This document shows positions 26,659 through 33,879 of a stretch of 64,000 nucleotides of DNA, piece by piece. Numbering within the stretch: the stretch's first letter is position 1; the number at the start of each line of letters is the position of its first letter. The notes beneath the pieces are model-generated. The model was not told the DNA's origin. It worked only from the letters and a program-made list of their open reading frames with translations, and did no database searches. Source of the stretch: Gallispira sp048359195 (GTDB lineage Bacteria > Bacillota > Clostridia > Lachnospirales > CAG-274); the NCBI GenBank assembly GCA_048359195.1, contig DBGCRA010000196.1:1-64000 (forward strand), in the 5' to 3' direction. The position numbers and the translations under genes were made by a program.

Positions 26659-27294
26659 TTAATTAAGAATTTCTCCAAAGCTCAGCAAAAAGTGATCAGC
26701 AGCCTTTTTTGTTTCATTCCATTTATCTTTGCTGCTTTCATCATAAACTGCAGTTACGGTCATCCCTGCTGCCTTTGCAGATTTAATTCCCTTTATAATG
26801 TCTTCATATACAAGGCAATTTTCGGGATTAACACCTAATTTTTCTGCACAAAGCAGGTAAATATCCGGATAATCCTTATTTCTTACACCGCTTGTGCCGT
26901 CAGCAAAGGCATCAAAAAGATGAGCAACCCCTTCCCTTTCAAGAACAGGTGCATAAAATTCAGGATTGGATGCTGTTGCAATGCCAACTTTTATACCTTG
27001 ATTTTTGAGCTTGCCTATGTATTCGGCAACATAAGGCTTAAGTTTTACATTGTTGGCGTATTCATAAAGGGCATGGACATTCCACTCTGCCATAATGTCT
27101 TCAATGCTTTCATCAAGATTGTATTTTTCCTTTGTATAAATTGCACCGCTTACAAAGCTCATTGTGCTAATGGCATCTACATAATCGTCAGGTACAGTCA
27201 TTCCCCTTGCCCTGAAAAAATCCTCGTCAACTTTTTTCCATACGTATGTACTATCTGCTATTGTGCCGTCAAAATCAAAAATTACCGCTTTCAT
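26659..27294 (-). CDS. HAD-family phosphatase
   Basis: A 211-residue HAD hydrolase with FDFDGTIADST at the N-terminus (nucleophile Asp8, acid Asp10), IATASNPEFY as motif II, and VYEDIIKGIKSAKAAGMTVTAVYD with the final acidic pair. An alpha-helical cap fills residues 17-90. It resembles the phosphoglycolate or beta-phosphoglucomutase-like subgroup; the substrate is unknown. Between tadA and SRP RNA it interrupts the common tadA-SRP RNA order. Confidence 0.85.
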   Translation of the reverse strand: MKAVIFDFDGTIADSTYVWKKVDEDFFRARGMTVPDDYVDAISTMSFVSGAIYTKEKYNLDESIEDIMAEWNVHALYEYANNVKLKPYVAEYIGKLKNQGIKVGIATASNPEFYAPVLEREGVAHLFDAFADGTSGVRNKDYPDIYLLCAEKLGVNPENCLVYEDIIKGIKSAKAAGMTVTAVYDESSKDKWNETKKAADHFLLSFGEILN

Positions 27295-27308
27295 AATACT
27301 CCTTTAAC

Positions 27309-27755
27309 TTATCTGAATTTTTTAAAAAAATTCTTCATTAATTTGGCACACTCCTCTTGTCTTATGCCCTCTGTGATTTCTGCCTTATGATTAAATCTGT
27401 CCTCTTGAAGCAGATTGTAGATTGAGCCTGCACAGCCTGCCTTTGTATTTCTTGTACCAAAGACAACCTCTTTTATCCTTGCCTGAAGTATAGCTCCCGC
27501 ACACATTGGACAAGGCTCAACTGTTACAAAAAGGGTGCAGTCCTCAAGCCGCCAGTCCCCCATAAAGCCGCAAGCCTCATTTATGGCTATAATTTCAGCG
27601 TGGGCAAGTACATTTCCTTTGGTTATTCTTAAGTTTGCACCTTTGCCTATAACCCGGTCATTGTATACAATTACACAGCCTATAGGTACTTCGTTGCTGT
27701 TGTAGGCAATTTGTGCCTGTTCCAATGCCATATCCATATATTTTTGGTAGTCCAT
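27309..27755 (-). CDS. tadA: tRNA-specific adenosine deaminase TadA
   Basis: A 148-residue zinc deaminase that converts adenosine-34 to inosine in tRNA-Arg(ACG). The zinc site HAE is in LAHAEIIAINEAC and PCPMCAGAI provides the two cysteines. The C-terminal FFKKFR is typical. A CCCTCC-complement (GGAGGG) ribosome site precedes the ATG. The HAD gene begins 14 bases downstream. Confidence 0.95.
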   Translation of the reverse strand: MDYQKYMDMALEQAQIAYNSNEVPIGCVIVYNDRVIGKGANLRITKGNVLAHAEIIAINEACGFMGDWRLEDCTLFVTVEPCPMCAGAILQARIKEVVFGTRNTKAGCAGSIYNLLQEDRFNHKAEITEGIRQEECAKLMKNFFKKFR

Positions 27756-27773
27756 AATTTCCCTCCTGTTGGG

Positions 27774-28121
27774 TAAAATTATTGTTTAGCAGATTAGTTA
27801 CTCTATAAATTAATATGTATAGCCGTGCTAAACAAATGTGAGAACCTTGCCATTTAGGCAAGAACCTCACGTAAATTCAAAAGCTGCCAATTTTGCTTGG
27901 TGCAAAAACCTCACGTAAATTCAAAAGCTGCCAATTTTGCTTGGTGCAAAAACGATTTTTTATTATAGAATAGGGAAAAATCACGTTTTTGCACAGCATC
28001 GCAGTCGTTGTTTGTATATTATTAAAAAATAATATAACAGACAAACTTTGTGCGACCGCAAAATGCTTTTGAATTATTAACTTCCGATTGGCTTGCCAAT
28101 CGGAAGTTAAACATTAATTTA
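27774..28121. repeat. Long palindromic element (tadA-rsmG gap)
   Basis: A 348-bp gap between tadA and rsmG is filled by a non-coding element. Its ends are imperfect inverted repeats (TAAAATTATTGTTTA and TAAACATTAATTTA) matching the ends of the short elements. Inside are nested inverted repeats: AATTCAAAAGC at 27875 against GCTTTTGAATT near 28066, GTGCAAAAACG against CGTTTTTGCAC, and a perfect 15-bp hairpin at 28077-28110. A block containing TATAGCCGTGCTAAACA matches the element at 53817-53970 in reverse orientation. The right end supplies the rsmG stop codon. No coding sequence is seen. Confidence 0.75.
27863..27950. repeat. 44-bp tandem direct repeat within the element
   Basis: Two consecutive identical 44-base units begin AACCTCACGTAAATTCAAAA, preceded by a partial unit (GAGAACC...AGGCAAGAACCTCAC). 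The absence of spacers rules out CRISPR. It is an internal duplication of the element. Confidence 0.9.
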
Positions 28122-28823
28122 TAACGGTTTTCTATCAATCTTCTTAGCTCTTCTGGGATACATATCCGGAGTATTTTTTATCTTTTTTATTACCACAACA
28201 GTATGTTTTAAATCGGTATCAGGCAAAGTTATTTCCTCTACATTTATAATTTCTCCCCCAAGTTCAGCTACAGCGTTTTTAGCCCTTTCAATTTCATCAT
28301 ATGCGGCAGGTCCTTTTAATGCAATCATAAGTCCGCCTACCTTAACAAAGGGTAAGTCATACTCGCAAAGTATATTAAGGGGCGCAACAGCTCTTGATAG
28401 GGCTATATCAAATTTTTCTCTGTAATTTTCATCCTGTCCCAGCTCCTCTGCTCTGCCGTGAACAAATTCTGCATTTGTGTTTGTTTTTCTGCATACATCT
28501 TTAAGGAAATTAAGCCTTTTTGTAAGTGAGTCCAAAAGTGTGAGTTTTATGGATGGACAGGTTATTTTTAAAGGCAGTCCGGGAAAACCTGCACCTGTTC
28601 CTACATCAATTACATTTTTGTTTTCAAAATCTGCAATATTAAGAACTGTTACACTGTCTGCAAAGTGCTTTACAGCTACCTCACTGTCTTCGGTAATACC
28701 TGTTAAATTCATTACTTTATTCCATTCTACAAGGAGATTTTTGTATATGACAAAGGTGTCAGCCTGATTTTTGTCAATTTCTATATTCATTTTCTTGAAA
28801 TAATCTGTTATAAACTTGTTCAT
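28119..28823 (-). CDS. rsmG: 16S rRNA (guanine527-N7)-methyltransferase RsmG
   Basis: A 234-residue SAM-dependent enzyme that methylates G527 of 16S rRNA. Motifs are VDVGTGAGFPGLPLKI (SAM site), the preceding MNLTGITED, and ALSRAVAPLNILCEY. The ATG overlaps the pflA stop (TGATG). Its stop codon lies in the end of the palindromic element, which is unusual. rsmG normally sits beside mnmG near the origin; here it follows the formate-lyase genes. Confidence 0.95.
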   Translation of the reverse strand: MNKFITDYFKKMNIEIDKNQADTFVIYKNLLVEWNKVMNLTGITEDSEVAVKHFADSVTVLNIADFENKNVIDVGTGAGFPGLPLKITCPSIKLTLLDSLTKRLNFLKDVCRKTNTNAEFVHGRAEELGQDENYREKFDIALSRAVAPLNILCEYDLPFVKVGGLMIALKGPAAYDEIERAKNAVAELGGEIINVEEITLPDTDLKHTVVVIKKIKNTPDMYPRRAKKIDRKPL

Positions 28824-29563
28824 CAGTCTAAATGCCTTGCCTTTCTTACTCCCTTTAAAATTACCTTTTTACATTCAACTGCTTTGCTCTTATCCATTGC
28901 CTCGACTCCTTTTAATGGATACTCCATACCAAGTGCTTCGTATTTTTTAACACCCATTGTGTGATAAGGCAAAACGTCAAGAGCTTTAACATTTTTAAGA
29001 GAGCCTATAAACTCTCCGAGCATAAATAAATATTTTTCATCGTCTGTTATTCCGGGTACAACAACGTGTCTTATCCACATAGGTATATTGTTTTTGTCAA
29101 GATATTTTGCAAAGGCAATAATATTGTCATTTTTTTGTGCCGTAAGGTCGATATGTGAACTTGGGTCAATATGCTTTATGTCAAGCATAACAAGGTTTGT
29201 ATATTTAATAAGCTCATCGAATTTTGTTGTGTTTTCAGGTGTAAAAGTTATTCCCGATGTATCAAGACAGGTATGAATATTTTCTTCTCTGCATTTTTTG
29301 AAAAGCTCAGTGACAAAATCTATTTGCATTAAAGGTTCACCGCCTGTTGCGGTAATTCCTCCGTTTTTATAAAATGACCTGTTTCTGTTAAAGGCATCAA
29401 TAATTTCATCAACTGACATTTCCGTGCCTCCTGTCATTTCCCATGTATCAGGGTTGTGACAGTACTTGCATCTCATTGGACAGCCCTTGAAGAAAACCAC
29501 AAAACGTATGCCCGGACCATCTACGCTGCCAAAGCTTTCTATTGAATGTATGTGTGCTTTCAT
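28823..29563 (-). CDS. pflA: Pyruvate formate-lyase-activating enzyme
   Basis: A 246-residue radical-SAM enzyme that installs the glycyl radical on pyruvate formate-lyase. The iron-sulfur motif CPMRCKYC has cysteines at 28, 32 and 35; other motifs are GSVDGPGIRFV, GGITATGGEPLMQ and HVVVPGITDDE. The ATG at 29563 is chosen because an AAGGAG site lies seven bases upstream; the open frame continues further 5' without one. It lies downstream of the split lyase genes, from which a terminator and a palindromic element separate it, and overlaps rsmG by one base. Confidence 0.96.
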   Translation of the reverse strand: MKAHIHSIESFGSVDGPGIRFVVFFKGCPMRCKYCHNPDTWEMTGGTEMSVDEIIDAFNRNRSFYKNGGITATGGEPLMQIDFVTELFKKCREENIHTCLDTSGITFTPENTTKFDELIKYTNLVMLDIKHIDPSSHIDLTAQKNDNIIAFAKYLDKNNIPMWIRHVVVPGITDDEKYLFMLGEFIGSLKNVKALDVLPYHTMGVKKYEALGMEYPLKGVEAMDKSKAVECKKVILKGVRKARHLD

Positions 29564-29578
29564 TTTAATCTCCTTTTT

Positions 29579-29624
29579 TAAAATCAAAGTTTATTTTACT
29601 TTTGTAAAATAAACTTTAATTTTA
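29579..29624. repeat. Palindromic element, short form (copy 2)
   Basis: Arms TAAAATCAAAGTTTATTTTAC and its near-complement around TTTT; 46 bp with one mismatch. It lies between pflA and the grcA-like terminator, 16 bases before the pflA start. Confidence 0.75.
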
Positions 29625-29633
29625 TTATAAACC

Positions 29634-29662
29634 AAAAAAGGCGGTTAGTAAACCGCCTTTTT
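29634..29662. terminator. Bidirectional terminator between grcA-like gene and pflA
   Basis: GGCGGTT pairs with AACCGCC around a 4-base loop, flanked by A and T runs on both sides, so it would end transcription from the grcA-like gene on the minus strand. Confidence 0.8.
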
Positions 29663-29669
29663 CTTTTAA

Positions 29670-29909
29670 TTAAAATTTATCGTGGAAAGTTCTTGAAATA
29701 ACTTCATCCTGCTGTTCCTTAGTAAGCTTATTAAAGTTTACGGCATAGCCTGAAACTCTTACAGTAAGCTGTGGATACTTTTCAGGATGAGCCTGAGCAT
29801 CAAGTAAAGTTTCCTTTGTAAATACATTTACGTTTAAATGATGACCGCCCTTTTCAGCATAGCCATCAATAATATTAACTAAATTATCAATCTGCTGTTC
29901 GTTAGACAT
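29670..29909 (-). CDS. Stand-alone glycyl-radical domain of pyruvate formate-lyase (GrcA-like)
   Basis: A 79-residue protein equal to the C-terminal domain of pyruvate formate-lyase. The radical motif RVSGYAVNFN has the radical Gly54, followed by LTKEQQDEVISRTF. The N-terminal half (IDNLVNIIDGYAEKGGHHLNVNV) matches the segment just before it in full-length lyases. The ATG at 29909 has a GGGAGGA ribosome site 9 bases upstream. In E. coli a similar protein (GrcA/YfiD) replaces a damaged domain of an intact lyase. Here the lyase upstream lacks this domain altogether, so this is probably an obligate subunit. Confidence 0.9.
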   Translation of the reverse strand: MSNEQQIDNLVNIIDGYAEKGGHHLNVNVFTKETLLDAQAHPEKYPQLTVRVSGYAVNFNKLTKEQQDEVISRTFHDKF

Positions 29910-29941
29910 AATAAAAATCCTCCCAATATTCAATTTAAATA

Positions 29942-30151
29942 TTAATCTTCTCTGTCCATACCCTCAAAGAGAGTGGGAACCTGACAGGCTAAATCTCCTT
30001 TAGCGCAGTCAAGAGATGCTGTTTTGTCGATATGGACATTGTCAGTATTTACATCACCTGTTTCATCAACAGATACATTTAAGTGTCCGCCATCGTTTGA
30101 CATAAAGCTGTCAATCATAGCAACAATATCATCAATTTTATCCTGTGACAT
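29942..30151 (-). CDS. Small paralogue of the glycyl-radical domain lacking the radical motif
   Basis: A 69-residue protein between the lyase and the glycyl-radical protein. Residues 5-28 (KIDDIVAMIDSFMSNDGGHLNVSV) match the start of the downstream glycyl-radical protein. After that it departs: no RVSGY motif, but an acidic tail with two cysteines (DCAKGDLAC, 49 and 56). The start is ATG 30151 after GGAAGAG, 15 bases past the lyase stop and in its reading frame. It may be a decayed duplicate, a linker subunit or a regulator. Function unknown. Confidence 0.75.
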   Translation of the reverse strand: MSQDKIDDIVAMIDSFMSNDGGHLNVSVDETGDVNTDNVHIDKTASLDCAKGDLACQVPTLFEGMDRED

Positions 30152-30166
30152 ATTAATCACTCTTCC

Positions 30167-32212
30167 TTATTTTTCTAAATCCAAGTCCACTTCAAGGTCA
30201 CCGTGGAAAATCTTATCCTCTTTGCCTAAAGCACCCGGGATAATTGAGAATGTATCAGAAATACCGTCCTGTGCATCCTTGAAAGGAATCTTTGCAACAG
30301 AAGCAAGAGAAGCTACAGCACCATGGCTATCTCTGTGGTGCATAGGGTTAGCACCGGGGGCAAATGGTTCTCCCGCCTTTCTGCCATCCGGAGTTGAGCC
30401 TGTGTTTTTTCCATAAACTACATTAGATGTAATGGTAAGAACAGATGTAGTAGGAACACCGTCTCTGTAAGTGTGGTTCATCTTAACATAATCAAGGAAT
30501 GTAGATACTAAATCTCTTGCAATATCGTCAACTCTGTCATCGTCGTTGCCGTACTTAGGGAAATCGCCCTCAACCTCATAGTCAATAACAATGCCGTTTT
30601 CATCTCTTACAGTCTTAACCTTAGCATACTTAATAGCTGAAAGTGAATCGGCAACTACAGAAAGACCTGCAATACCTGTTGCAAACCAACGTGTAATATT
30701 TTTATCGTGTAATGCCATTTGCAATCTTTCATAGCTATACTTATCATGCATATAGTGAATAATGTTAAGAGCGTTTACATATACGCCTGCAAGCCACTTC
30801 ATCATATCCTTGTATTTATCCATTACTTCGTCATAATCAAGGTATTCTGATGTAATAGGTCTGTACTTTGGACCAACCTGCTTCTTTGAAATTTCGTCAA
30901 CACCACCGTTAATAGCGTATAAAAGACACTTGGCAAGGTTAGCTCTTGCACCGAAGAACTGCATTTCCTTACCGATTCTCATAGAAGATACGCAGCATGC
31001 AATAGCGTAGTCATCACCGTGGTAAACTCTCATAAGGTCATCATTTTCATACTGAATTGAAGATGACGCAATAGAAGTCTTTGCACAAAATCTCTTAAAG
31101 TTCAAAGGAAGTCTTGTAGACCAGAGAACTGTTAAGTTAGGCTCGGGAGCTGTACCTAAATTCTGTAAAGTATGAAGGTATCTGTAGCTCATCTTGGTAA
31201 CCATATGTCTGCCGTCAATCCCAACACCACCGATAGATTCTGTTACCCAAGTAGGGTCGCCTGAGAAAAGTGCATTGTATTCAGGTGTTCTTGCAAACTT
31301 AACAAGTCTTAACTTCATAATAAAGTGATCAACAAATTCCTGAATTTCATCTTCAGTAAACGTACCATTCTTTAAATCTCTTTCTGCATAAATATCAATA
31401 AATGTAGAAGTTCTGCCTAAACTCATTGCAGCACCGTTCTGCTCCTTAACAGCAGCAAGATAAGCCAAATAAGTCCACTGTATAGCTTCCTGAACATTTG
31501 CGGCAGGTCTTTTAATATCAAAGCCGTAAATTTCGCCAAGCTGAACTAATTCATGCAAAGCTCTAATCTGCTCTGAAATTTCCTCCCTGTTTCTTATAAC
31601 GTCTTCTGTCATTGTCTGACGGCAACGTGACTTTTCAGCCTCTTTATCTGCAATAAGTCTGTCAACGCCGTAAAGAGCAACTCGTCTGTAGTCGCCTATA
31701 ATACGTCCTCTGCCGTAAGCATCAGGCAGACCTGTAATAATATGAGCTGTTCTGCAGGCTCTTATTTCAGGAGTGTAAGCATCAAATACGCCGGCATTGT
31801 GAGTTTTTCTGTGAGTTGAAAAAAATTCAACAACTTCAGGGTCAACTTCATAACCATTGTCTTTACATGCCTTAACTGCCATTCTGATACCGCCATAAGG
31901 CTGAAGTGAACGTTTAAATGGCTTGTCTGTCTGGAAGCCTACAATTTTTTCCTTGTTTTTATCTAAATAACCTGCGCCGTGAGATGTAATGGTTGAAATA
32001 ACCTTTGTGTCCATATCCAGCACGCCGCCTGCCTCCAATTCCTTTTTTGAAAGGTCCATAACCTGCTCCCAAAGCTCCTGAGTAGCCTTGGTTGGGCCTG
32101 CAAGGAAAGCATCGTCACCATCATAAGGTGTATAATTTTTCTGAATAAAATCTCTTACATTGATTTCTCTCTGCCATACACCATTGACAAAGCCATTCCA
32201 TTCTTGATTCAT
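30167..32212 (-). CDS. pflB: Pyruvate formate-lyase, large subunit lacking the glycyl-radical domain
   Basis: A 681-residue enzyme that cleaves pyruvate and CoA into formate and acetyl-CoA. The catalytic Cys406-Cys407 pair is in YAIACCVSSM, and family segments such as GRGRIIGDYRRVALYGVDRL and TSNVVYGKNTGSTPDGRK are intact. It ends shortly after FSIIPGALGKED, where canonical enzymes of about 750 residues continue for some 75 more residues with the radical-bearing glycine. That domain is encoded separately at 29670-29909. A GGAGGAG ribosome site precedes the ATG. Confidence 0.95.
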   Translation of the reverse strand: MNQEWNGFVNGVWQREINVRDFIQKNYTPYDGDDAFLAGPTKATQELWEQVMDLSKKELEAGGVLDMDTKVISTITSHGAGYLDKNKEKIVGFQTDKPFKRSLQPYGGIRMAVKACKDNGYEVDPEVVEFFSTHRKTHNAGVFDAYTPEIRACRTAHIITGLPDAYGRGRIIGDYRRVALYGVDRLIADKEAEKSRCRQTMTEDVIRNREEISEQIRALHELVQLGEIYGFDIKRPAANVQEAIQWTYLAYLAAVKEQNGAAMSLGRTSTFIDIYAERDLKNGTFTEDEIQEFVDHFIMKLRLVKFARTPEYNALFSGDPTWVTESIGGVGIDGRHMVTKMSYRYLHTLQNLGTAPEPNLTVLWSTRLPLNFKRFCAKTSIASSSIQYENDDLMRVYHGDDYAIACCVSSMRIGKEMQFFGARANLAKCLLYAINGGVDEISKKQVGPKYRPITSEYLDYDEVMDKYKDMMKWLAGVYVNALNIIHYMHDKYSYERLQMALHDKNITRWFATGIAGLSVVADSLSAIKYAKVKTVRDENGIVIDYEVEGDFPKYGNDDDRVDDIARDLVSTFLDYVKMNHTYRDGVPTTSVLTITSNVVYGKNTGSTPDGRKAGEPFAPGANPMHHRDSHGAVASLASVAKIPFKDAQDGISDTFSIIPGALGKEDKIFHGDLEVDLDLEK

Positions 32213-32299
32213 TTTCTCTCCTCCAAATCATATTGTTAATAATCTATTTTAACTGTTGTCAAGTTTTATATTGTTTTGTCTGCTTGACAGCATAATGAT

Positions 32300-32329
32300 A
32301 TCATACTTGTTAATATTATGTCAATACAA
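32300..32329 (-). promoter_or_regulatory. Candidate pflB promoter with Rex-like operator
   Basis: On the minus strand TTGTAT (32329-32324) and TATGAT (32305-32300) are 18 bases apart. Between them lies TTGACAT-AATA-TTAACAA (32324-32307), close to the Clostridial Rex consensus TTGTTAA-N4-TTAACAA with one perfect half. Rex would repress fermentation genes at low NADH; this is inferred from the motif. Confidence 0.4.
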
Positions 32330-32417
32330 AAATCAAAATAATTAATAATAATTATTATTTAAAGTTATTAGCTTTAGCTAACTCATAGTAAAACCGTCGG
32401 AAATTAATTTTTTAAAG

Positions 32418-32510
32418 TTAAATATTGTTTATTTCACCAAAGGTGAAATAAACAATATTTTTAAATCAAAGGCATTTTGCCATGCTTGTGTGCAAATAAA
32501 CTCTAATTTA
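32418..32510. repeat. Palindromic element, intermediate form (copy 3)
   Basis: A perfect 19-bp stem (AAATATTGTTTATTTCACC, loop AAA) at 32420-32460 is followed by TTAAATCAAAGGCATTTTGC, which matches inner parts of the long elements, and ends in AAATAAACTCTAATTTA. The murA stop codon TAG (32503-32505) lies inside this end. Confidence 0.8.
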
Positions 32511-33747
32511 TTTTTTCCATCTTTCCTCCAATTAACCCCACCTTAGCACACATAGCCTCATACCCTCTCTCAATATGGCAGGCACCTTCGATTCTGCTTA
32601 CTCTTTCGACACCCAAAGCAGCCACAACAAGAGCAGCACCTCCTCTTAAATCCTTAGCCTCAACATCAGCTCCTTTAAGTTTTTTAACGCCCTTTACAAT
32701 AAAGGTTTTATTATCTTGCATTTTAATATCTGCTCCCATTTTATTAAGTTCCGGTATATGTTTATTTCTTTCTGAAAAAAGTGTTTCATTTATAATACAT
32801 TCTCCTTCTGCCTTTGCAAGTACAGCCATGATTTGGGGCTGAGCATCTGTAGGAAAATAAGGATAAGGTCCGGTTACAATTTTATTTAAAGAATATAATT
32901 TATTTGGTGCAGCTATATATATTGTGTCCTTTTCGGTTTTTATAATACAGCCTGTTTTTTCAAGTATTGACAATATTATGCTTAAATGTTTAGGGTTACA
33001 GTTTTTTATATAAAGTTCTCCTCCTGTTGCTGCTGCCATTGCGCAGTATGTTGCAGCTTCTATTCTATCGGAAACAACGCTGTGTTCAGCACACAGGCTT
33101 ATATTGCTTTCTTCTATAACTATGGTGTTTTTCTCACGTCTTATTCTGCTGCCGCATTTATTAAGATATGATATAAGGTCATCTATTTCAGGCTCTTTTG
33201 CACAGTTTTTTATAACTGTTGTGCCTTTTGCATTTGCAGCGGCAAGTATAATATTTTCGGTAACGCCTACGGATACTATAGGCAGATTTATTTCACAACC
33301 TTTAAGTTTGCCCTTGCAAATTATGCTTTCGCCTTTTTCAATTATTTCAGCACCAAGCTTTTTCATTGCCCAAAGATGAAGGTCAATGGGTCTTTCTCCA
33401 AGCTGACAGCCTCCGGGGCGATATATTGTAACATTACCGAATTTACCCAAAAGTGCTCCCATAAAAAGTATAGAGGAACGCATTTTGCTGCTTAAATCCT
33501 TGTCTATGACTGTTGTGGAAAGAGAACCTAATATATTTATAGTATTGTTCTCTGTTTTAATTAATATGCCCAGCTTTTTTAAAATTCCAAGGGTATTTGA
33601 TACATCTGACAGAAAGGGTATATTTTTTACAGTAGTTTCTCTTTGCATTGCTGCTGCCGCAAGTATTGGCAATACGGAATTCTTAGCTCCGCTTATAAAA
33701 ACTTCACCGCTTAATACATTTCCTCCCTCAATTACATAGCCGCCCAT
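32503..33747 (-). CDS. murA: UDP-N-acetylglucosamine 1-carboxyvinyltransferase
   Basis: A 414-residue enzyme for the first committed step of peptidoglycan synthesis, transferring enolpyruvate from PEP to UDP-GlcNAc. Lys22-Asn23 are in SGAKNSVLPIL, and the catalytic Cys114 is in RPGGCQLGERPIDLH, so fosfomycin can bind. The last codons (MEKIN, stop) lie in the end of a palindromic element. It faces a divergent gene across a 132-base gap. Confidence 0.95.
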   Translation of the reverse strand: MGGYVIEGGNVLSGEVFISGAKNSVLPILAAAAMQRETTVKNIPFLSDVSNTLGILKKLGILIKTENNTINILGSLSTTVIDKDLSSKMRSSILFMGALLGKFGNVTIYRPGGCQLGERPIDLHLWAMKKLGAEIIEKGESIICKGKLKGCEINLPIVSVGVTENIILAAANAKGTTVIKNCAKEPEIDDLISYLNKCGSRIRREKNTIVIEESNISLCAEHSVVSDRIEAATYCAMAAATGGELYIKNCNPKHLSIILSILEKTGCIIKTEKDTIYIAAPNKLYSLNKIVTGPYPYFPTDAQPQIMAVLAKAEGECIINETLFSERNKHIPELNKMGADIKMQDNKTFIVKGVKKLKGADVEAKDLRGGAALVVAALGVERVSRIEGACHIERGYEAMCAKVGLIGGKMEKIN

Positions 33748-33814
33748 AATTTACCCCTTCAATTGAATTAATGTAAATTATGCGGCAACAAGGGAATATG
33801 TTACAAAAAAACAG

Positions 33815-33843
33815 TTTACATCTTAAATAAAAATATGTATAAT
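33815..33843 (+). promoter_or_regulatory. Strong promoter of the DUF5711-cvpA pair
   Basis: TTTACA at 33815-33820, a 17-base spacer ending in TG, and TATAAT at 33838-33843. It lies about 30 bases before the GGAGG ribosome site. Confidence 0.75.
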
Positions 33844-33879
33844 TATTATGTATAAATATGTCTGGACTTGGAGGTCATT

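Noticed and set aside
27863..27950. Possible CRISPR array
   Set aside because: The two 44-base units are directly adjacent with no spacer, there are only two, and no cas genes are near.
30024..30416. Plus-strand frame opposite the pfl genes
   Set aside because: Antisense to conserved pflB sequence, no start signal; the lyase frame is strongly supported.
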